Positions 5,027 to 9,955 of a DNA stretch of 9,955 bases are shown here, in pieces. Source of the DNA: CAIWAH01 sp043755815 (GTDB lineage: Bacteria > Verrucomicrobiota > Verrucomicrobiia > Limisphaerales > UBA9464); the NCBI GenBank assembly GCA_043755815.1, contig JAYUSF010000346.1, forward strand, positions 1 to 9,955, given 5' to 3'. The position numbers and the translations under genes were made by a program. The notes below the pieces were generated by a model. The model searched no databases. It was not told the DNA's origin and saw nothing but the letters and a program-made list of their open reading frames with translations. Numbering within the stretch: the first letter of the stretch is position 1; each line of letters begins with the position of its first letter.

Positions 5027-7822
5027 ATGATTTGGCTCCGCGGGACTTTCGGTTACCGTCGCGCGCGTCGAAACACTCCTTCGATCCACAATTTGAAGAC
5101 TCAAGGCTCGTCTCCCTCCGTTCATTCCACCAAACCGACCCGCCGCTCCGCCGCCGAACGGCCGGGAACCGCGCTCACCCGCTTCAGTGATTCCCTCGGC
5201 GATCTCGCGGAACTCGTGCTCGCCGGAAAGTCGCCCGAGCAGCAGAAGCTGATCATCGCGGACTTCATCTCTGATCTGCGGGGCAAAGGGCATCCGGTGC
5301 CGGACATCACCTCGACCCCTTATCTCAACACCGTGCCGGTGGACGAGGAGCCCGAATATCCCGGCGACCTGGAGATGGAACGGCTGATCCGCGCGCACAT
5401 CCGCTGGAACGCGATGGCGATGGTGGTGAAGGCGAACAAGCACACCAACGTGGGCGGACACATCGCCACCTTCTCGTCACTCGCGACCCTCTACGAGGTC
5501 GGCTACAACCATTTCTTCCGCGGTGGGGACGGCGGCCGGATCGCCGACATGGTCTACTTTCAGGGCCACGCGTCGCCGGGCAATTACGCCCGCGCCTACC
5601 TTGAAGGTCGGCTGACGGAGAAACACCTGGAGAACTTCCGGCAGGAACTTCAACCCCATCCCGGCCTCAGTTCCTATCCGCATCCTTACCTGATGCCGGA
5701 ATTCTGGCAGTTCCCCACGGTATCGATGGGGCTTGGGCCGGTGCACTCGATCTATCAGGCACGTTTCAGCCGTTACCTCCAGCACCGGGGTCTCGTGACG
5801 ACCAGCGACGAACCCTTCATCTGGGCTTACCTCGGCGACGGGGAAACGGACGAAACGGAAACGCATGGTTTCATCGGGCTCGCGGGCCGCGAAGGGCTCG
5901 ACAACCTGGTGTGGGTCATCAACTGCAACCTGCAGCGCCTCGACGGACCGGTCCGGGGCAACGGCAAGATCAGTCAGGATCTCGAAGGGCAGTTCCGGGG
6001 CGCCGGCTGGAACGTCATCAAGGTCGTCTGGGGCAGCAACTGGGACGAACTGCTCGCCAAGGACACGAGCGGTCTCCTCGCGAAGCGCATGGAGGAGGTT
6101 GTGGACGGCGACTACCAGAAATACGTCGTCGAGAGCGGCTCCTACATCCGCAGGCACTTCTTCGGTAAACACCCGGAACTGCTCAAGCTGGTGAACCACC
6201 TCACCGACGACCAGCTCAAGCACCTCACGCGCGGCGGGCATGATCCGCGCAAAGTTTACGCCGCCTACAAGAAGGCGACGTCCCGGAACGGCCGACCTAC
6301 GGTGATCCTGGCGAAGACCGTCAAGGGCTACGGAATGGGCGAGGCCGGCGAGGGGCGCAATCCGACCCACCAGCAGAAGAAGCTTGGCGAAAAGGATCTG
6401 CGCGAGTTCCGGCGCCGCTTCTCGATTCCGCTGGAAGACGACGTCATTGCGGACCTGCCGTTTTACCGGCCTCCCGTGGACAGCGCCGAATTGAAATACC
6501 TGATCGAGCGCCGGCAGGCGATGGGCGGATTCGTGCCCAAGCGCGAGGTGCGCGCGCCGAAGCTTCAGACCCCGGCGCACACCGATCCGGCCTTCAAGAA
6601 TGTCGTGCAGGCCACCGGCCTCGCGAACGGTTCCACGACCAAGGCCTACACGCTCCTGCTCAGTTCCCTGCTGCGCGACAAGCAGATTGGCAAGTTCGTC
6701 GTTCCGATTGTGCCCGACGAGGCGCGCACGTTCGGCATGGAGGGATTGTTCGGCCAGATCGGCATCTACAGTTCCAAGGGGCAGCTCTACAACCCGGTCG
6801 ATAACAGCGAACTGGCGCCCTACATCGAGAAGAAGAACGGCCAGCTGCTGGAAGAAGGCATCAACGAGGCCGGCGCGATGGGGAGCTTCGTCGCCGCAGG
6901 AACGGCCTACGCCACGTTCGGCGTGCCGACGATCCCGTTCTACATCTACTACTCGATGTTCGGGTTCCAGCGCGTGGGCGACCAGGTCTGGCTGGCGGGT
7001 GACTCCCGCTGCCGCGGGTTTCTGGTCGGCGCGACGTCGGGTCGGACGACGCTGAACGGGGAAGGTCTCCAGCATCAGGACGCCCACAGTCATCTCATCG
7101 CCTCGACGGTGCCCAACCTCTACGCCTACGAACCGGCGTTCGGCTACGAGCTGGCGGTCATCGTCTGCGACGGCCTCCGGCGCATGTATGCCGAGGGCGA
7201 GGACATCTTCTACTACGTCAGCGTTCACAATGAAGACTACGCCCACCCGGCGTTGCCCGCCGATCCGGCGGTGGTCGAGGGCATCCTGCGCGGCATGTAT
7301 AAGTTCAAGCCGGGCAAGCCTGGCCTGCGGCACAAGGTCCAGTTGCTGGGCTTCGGCGGCATCATCCAGCAGGCGCTCAAGGCCCAGGAACTCCTCGAAC
7401 GCTACGGCGTCAGCGCGGATGTTTGGAGCGTCACCAGCGTCAAGCGGCTCCGCAGCGAAGCGCAGGCGGCGAAGCGTTGGAACATGCTTCACCCGACCGA
7501 GACGCCCCGCACCAGTTTCCTCGAGGACGCCGTTGCCAGGGAGACGGGTGCCTGGGTTGCGGTCAGCGACAACCTCAAACTCGTCGCCGACCAGATTGCG
7601 CCGTGGATTCCCGGCGGCCTGATGACCTTGGGCACCGACGGATTCGGCCGGAGCGAAGTGCGCCCCGTGCTGCGCCGGTTTTTCGAGATCGACGCCGAGT
7701 GCACCGCGGTGGCCTCGCTCTACAAGCTGTCCCAACAGGGCGCGATCCCCGCCTCGCTGGTGGCGCAGGCGATCCTTGACCTGGGCCTCGATCCGGAGAA
7801 GAGCAGCGCTGTTTGCGTCTGA
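5027..7822 (+). CDS. aceE: Pyruvate dehydrogenase E1 component, homodimeric type
   Basis: A 931-residue ThDP enzyme that decarboxylates pyruvate and reductively acetylates the lipoyl group of E2, feeding acetyl-CoA to the TCA cycle. It closely matches E. coli AceE (887 residues) throughout: GGH (H145), QGHASPG (H181), GDGE (D271), NCN (N301), active-site loop NPTHQQKK (H448), DEARTFGMEGLF, catalytic EGINE (E614), FYIYYSMFGFQR and GLQHQDAHSH (H683). These correspond to E. coli H106, H142, D230, N260, H407, E571 and H640. The start is uncertain: ATG 5027 is the only early ATG and has GGAA a few bases upstream; TTG 4997, GTG 5024 and TTG 5093 are alternatives. The N-terminus runs about 40 residues beyond E. 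coli and is Arg/Ser-rich. No aceF or lpd lies in the window. A strong terminator follows 14 nt after the stop. Confidence 0.97.
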   Translation: MIWLRGTFGYRRARRNTPSIHNLKTQGSSPSVHSTKPTRRSAAERPGTALTRFSDSLGDLAELVLAGKSPEQQKLIIADFISDLRGKGHPVPDITSTPYLNTVPVDEEPEYPGDLEMERLIRAHIRWNAMAMVVKANKHTNVGGHIATFSSLATLYEVGYNHFFRGGDGGRIADMVYFQGHASPGNYARAYLEGRLTEKHLENFRQELQPHPGLSSYPHPYLMPEFWQFPTVSMGLGPVHSIYQARFSRYLQHRGLVTTSDEPFIWAYLGDGETDETETHGFIGLAGREGLDNLVWVINCNLQRLDGPVRGNGKISQDLEGQFRGAGWNVIKVVWGSNWDELLAKDTSGLLAKRMEEVVDGDYQKYVVESGSYIRRHFFGKHPELLKLVNHLTDDQLKHLTRGGHDPRKVYAAYKKATSRNGRPTVILAKTVKGYGMGEAGEGRNPTHQQKKLGEKDLREFRRRFSIPLEDDVIADLPFYRPPVDSAELKYLIERRQAMGGFVPKREVRAPKLQTPAHTDPAFKNVVQATGLANGSTTKAYTLLLSSLLRDKQIGKFVVPIVPDEARTFGMEGLFGQIGIYSSKGQLYNPVDNSELAPYIEKKNGQLLEEGINEAGAMGSFVAAGTAYATFGVPTIPFYIYYSMFGFQRVGDQVWLAGDSRCRGFLVGATSGRTTLNGEGLQHQDAHSHLIASTVPNLYAYEPAFGYELAVIVCDGLRRMYAEGEDIFYYVSVHNEDYAHPALPADPAVVEGILRGMYKFKPGKPGLRHKVQLLGFGGIIQQALKAQELLERYGVSADVWSVTSVKRLRSEAQAAKRWNMLHPTETPRTSFLEDAVARETGAWVAVSDNLKLVADQIAPWIPGGLMTLGTDGFGRSEVRPVLRRFFEIDAECTAVASLYKLSQQGAIPASLVAQAILDLGLDPEKSSAVCV

Positions 7823-7836
7823 AAAACCGGTCCCTT

Positions 7837-7871
7837 AAAACCCGCCCCGCGGCTGCGCCGGGGCGGGTTTT
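7837..7871 (+). terminator. Intrinsic terminator after aceE
   Basis: AAAACCCGCCCCG (7837-7849) and CGGGGCGGGTTTT (7859-7871) form a perfect 13-bp stem with a 9-nt loop. The stem has a GC core with A and T tracts at its edges, so it ends in a short U-tract for the plus strand and could work in both directions. It begins 14 nt after the aceE stop and separates aceE from the helicase gene. Confidence 0.92.
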
Positions 7872-7936
7872 CAATTTGCCGCTTGCACTTGCGGCCGGTT
7901 TCTCCGCGCCGCAGCGGAGGCGAAAACAATTCCTTG

Positions 7937-7968
7937 TTGACCGTCCCCGGCCCTTTCACGGATAGAAT
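7937..7968 (+). promoter_or_regulatory. Candidate sigma70 promoter for the helicase gene
   Basis: TTGACC (7937-7942) resembles a -35 box and TAGAAT (7963-7968), five of six matches to TATAAT, a -10 box. The 20-nt spacer is longer than the 17-nt ideal, which lowers confidence. It lies about 40 nt before the start codon and downstream of the aceE terminator, where a promoter is needed. Confidence 0.42.
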
Positions 7969-8006
7969 CCGGCCTACTTTGCTGCCAATGCAGTCAGGAA
8001 TGCGAC

Positions 8007-9955
8007 ATGCCTAGAGGAATACGTTCGACCCGCACGACCACCAAACCGGTGGTCGCGGCCACCAAATACGACGCGCACCACAAGGTGCTCAACTCGACTT
8101 ATGGGGACTTTGCCGACCTGCGTCGGCAGCTCGCCGACTCCAAGGACAAGGTCGCCGTGCGCGAGGCCGTCTTGAAGAATCTGGCCGCCTGTCCCGACCC
8201 CCAGCGGGCCTATCTGCTCTTCGATGACTATCTCGAAAAGCTGGCCCTCCGCCGCAGCGACTTCGGCGCGACCGACTGGTGGTCCCGCATCCAGGGTGTC
8301 CAGGGCAAGACGCGGATGGAGGAGGTCGCGATGCTCTTCCTGCGCGCGAACCGGTCCCTCCCGACCGAGCTGCTGCCCCATGCGAATTTCGACCGCTTTC
8401 AGGAAGTTGAACAGTCGGAGAAGGAAACCGAGTTCGTCCAGGAGCTCGAAAGCTGGCTGCTCCCCGCCACGCACGCCCATCTCGACGCCCCCAAGGCCGG
8501 GCTGCGCGTCATCTGCGAACCCCAGCGCGTCGCGGCCGAAAAGAACCAGTGGCGGCTGGCCGTGAAGTTCATCCTCTTCCGCTCCCGCTCCGGCGAGAAG
8601 GAGCGGTTCCTGTCCGACCTCTGCGAACTGCGCACCCGCGCCGCCCATGAGGCCGAGCTTTTTCCCGCCGAGGACTGGGCCGTCATCGACTGGCTGCACG
8701 GCAACTGGTCGGAAAAGGTCGGGGAGGGCGAAATGCTCATCCTCGACGGCGCTGACCTGCTGACCTGGCTCGCGATGTGGGCGCATGGCTCCCGGCTCGA
8801 ATTGCTGGGCCAGGCCAAGAACCTCCAGTTCCACGGCCAGCTCGTCGAACTCAAGCCGCACCTCGATACGATCGAGGGCGACCTCAGCTTCACGCATCTG
8901 CTGACCCTGCCCGATGGCCAGAACCGGCCGCTCAAGGACTGCCGCTTCTTCGTCGGGCAGCCGGTGATCGTCCTGGTGGACGACGAGTTCTACATCCTGC
9001 GCAACGCTCCGCCGGCGTCGTTGCTGGGCGCCTGGGCCGAAAGGCCGGTGCTGCCGGTGAAGAAGCTTTCACATCGCTTGCTCACCGAGCTGCGGCGTTC
9101 GCAGTCTTCCAAATCGGGCAGCCGGAAAAATGGCAGCACGCCGGTGACGGGTGAGGCGGCCGTGGCCCCGACCGAGACCGACTGGAGCCAGCTCTGCATC
9201 ACCCACGCCGCGAAGCCGCAGTTCGTGTTCGAACTCGCCGACGAGGTGGTCCGCCTGCGTCTGCTGGCCGTCAGCGACCTGGACGGCACCGAGTGGCAGT
9301 GGAACGGGCACGAATGGGCGCGGACCAAGGCGCCCAAGGGGCAGGCCGACCGGCCCGAGGTGCTCGACGACGTGCGGATTACCGCCTCCATCCAATGGCT
9401 CGGGCAGTTGGACTGGTTCACGCCCGATCCGGGCCTCTGGGTGGGCGACGCCAACGAGCACTTCCTCAGCGCCCTTGCGAGTGCCTGGGCGGACCGGCCG
9501 CGCGAGGCGGACTTCCTTGGCAATCCTCCATTTCAACGTCTGTTCCTCAACCGCCGCCTGGTGAAACCCAAGCTCGTGCTGAAAGGCTCCGGCATCGACT
9601 GGCTGAGCGTCAGCGCGGAATGGGAGGCGGAGGGCCTCAAGCTCTCCCACGCCGACCTCCAGCGACTCGCGGCTTCGACCACCCGCTTCGTCAAGCTGCC
9701 CGATGGCGGCTGGGTCGAGATCGACGTGGATGCCAACCGAAAGGCCCACGAAACGGCCGCGAGCCTGGGCCTTGATGGTCTGGATCCGGATGCCCAGAAG
9801 GCGTCGCTCATCCACGCCACCCAGCTCGATGAGGAAACCCTCGCGGAACTGGGCACGGCCAAGGCCGTGGCGGCCCTCAAGGAAAAGCTGAACGGCTTCA
9901 AGGGCGTGCCCGACACGAAGCTGCCGGAGTTGGTGAAAGCCGACCTGCGCCCCTA
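8007..9955 (+). CDS. SNF2-family DEAD/DEAH box helicase, N-terminal part (runs off the end)
   Basis: An open frame of 649 codons with no stop up to the window edge. Its last residues, ADLRPY, match the LRxYQ motif that opens the SNF2 ATPase core, so the ATP-binding and helicase C-terminal domains lie beyond the window. What is visible is the accessory N-terminal half: a basic start (MPRGIRSTRTTTKP), helical and mixed segments to about residue 362, a Ser/Gly/Lys-rich linker (about 363-390), then a second globular part with KGSGIDWLSVSAEWEAEG and FVKLPDGGWVEIDVD, which resembles the segment preceding the core in bacterial SNF2 proteins. No clustered Cys (SWIM zinc finger) is seen. Such proteins are ATP-driven DNA translocases that remodel protein-DNA or RNA polymerase complexes. 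AGGAA lies 6 nt before the ATG. The SNF2 call rests on the C-terminal end and overall look. Confidence 0.8.
   Translation, partial: MPRGIRSTRTTTKPVVAATKYDAHHKVLNSTYGDFADLRRQLADSKDKVAVREAVLKNLAACPDPQRAYLLFDDYLEKLALRRSDFGATDWWSRIQGVQGKTRMEEVAMLFLRANRSLPTELLPHANFDRFQEVEQSEKETEFVQELESWLLPATHAHLDAPKAGLRVICEPQRVAAEKNQWRLAVKFILFRSRSGEKERFLSDLCELRTRAAHEAELFPAEDWAVIDWLHGNWSEKVGEGEMLILDGADLLTWLAMWAHGSRLELLGQAKNLQFHGQLVELKPHLDTIEGDLSFTHLLTLPDGQNRPLKDCRFFVGQPVIVLVDDEFYILRNAPPASLLGAWAERPVLPVKKLSHRLLTELRRSQSSKSGSRKNGSTPVTGEAAVAPTETDWSQLCITHAAKPQFVFELADEVVRLRLLAVSDLDGTEWQWNGHEWARTKAPKGQADRPEVLDDVRITASIQWLGQLDWFTPDPGLWVGDANEHFLSALASAWADRPREADFLGNPPFQRLFLNRRLVKPKLVLKGSGIDWLSVSAEWEAEGLKLSHADLQRLAASTTRFVKLPDGGWVEIDVDANRKAHETAASLGLDGLDPDAQKASLIHATQLDEETLAELGTAKAVAALKEKLNGFKGVPDTKLPELVKADLRP

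Noticed and set aside
5477..7735. A 752-codon open frame on the minus strand opposite aceE.
   Set aside because: It lies wholly antisense to a gene with full-length family match. Long antisense frames are expected opposite GC-rich coding DNA, and its translation is Arg/Val/Glu-rich with no family resemblance.
7902..7919. A CTCCGC/GCGGAG hairpin upstream of the helicase promoter.
   Set aside because: A 6-bp GC stem is common in such DNA, and the strong aceE terminator already lies just upstream.
7988..8014. An 8-codon frame (ATG CAG ... TAG) overlapping the helicase start, a possible leader peptide.
   Set aside because: It has no ribosome site of its own and no attenuator structure around it; short frames like this arise by chance.
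7974..8897. A 307-codon minus-strand frame opposite the helicase.
   Set aside because: It is the complement of the helicase frame, which has a good ribosome site and ends in an SNF2 motif.

Overview
The window looks like chromosomal DNA of a GC-rich, free-living bacterium. The mix of genes suggests Verrucomicrobiota or a relative in the PVC group: a homodimeric-type pyruvate dehydrogenase E1 (AceE), a divergent transketolase, a DUF5679-type zinc ribbon, a large SNF2 helicase with a long N-terminal region, and GC-rich REP-like intergenic repeats. The phylum is inferred from resemblance, because there is no rRNA or other marker in the window. No phage, transposase, CRISPR, tRNA or rRNA was seen, and most of the content is housekeeping.

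Layout, left to right. (1) 2-112 (+) is the C-terminal tail of an FKBP-type peptidyl-prolyl isomerase. (2) 113-412 has no gene; it separates two convergent genes and carries two inverted copies of a GC-rich REP-like palindrome. (3) 413-4964 holds five genes, all on the minus strand. In the direction of transcription they are a lipoate-protein ligase-like gene (4964-4230), a 63-residue zinc ribbon gene (4087-3896), a divergent transketolase (3692-1614), a 115-residue protein of unknown function with lower GC (1586-1239), and an ankyrin-repeat protein (about 1102-413). (4) 5027-7822 (+) is aceE, transcribed divergently from the lipoate ligase gene and closed by a textbook intrinsic terminator at 7837-7871. 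(5) 8007 to the window end (+) is the first 649 codons of an SNF2-type helicase. It is cut at the start of the ATPase core and has a clear Shine-Dalgarno sequence and a candidate sigma70 promoter.

The metabolic theme is two-carbon and acyl transfer with thiamine diphosphate (ThDP). AceE decarboxylates pyruvate and passes the acetyl group to the lipoyl arm of an E2 that is not in the window. The divergent lipoate ligase-like gene probably supplies that lipoyl group. Transketolase is the second ThDP enzyme. The ankyrin gene, the 115-residue protein and the helicase have no evident link to this chemistry.

I do not see a convincing new multi-gene system. The items most worth a second look are the transketolase with its changed ThDP motif and Pro/Ala/Lys linker, the low-GC unknown gene just downstream of it, the bulged hairpin after that gene, the shared lipoate ligase/aceE control region, and the long N-terminal half of the helicase.
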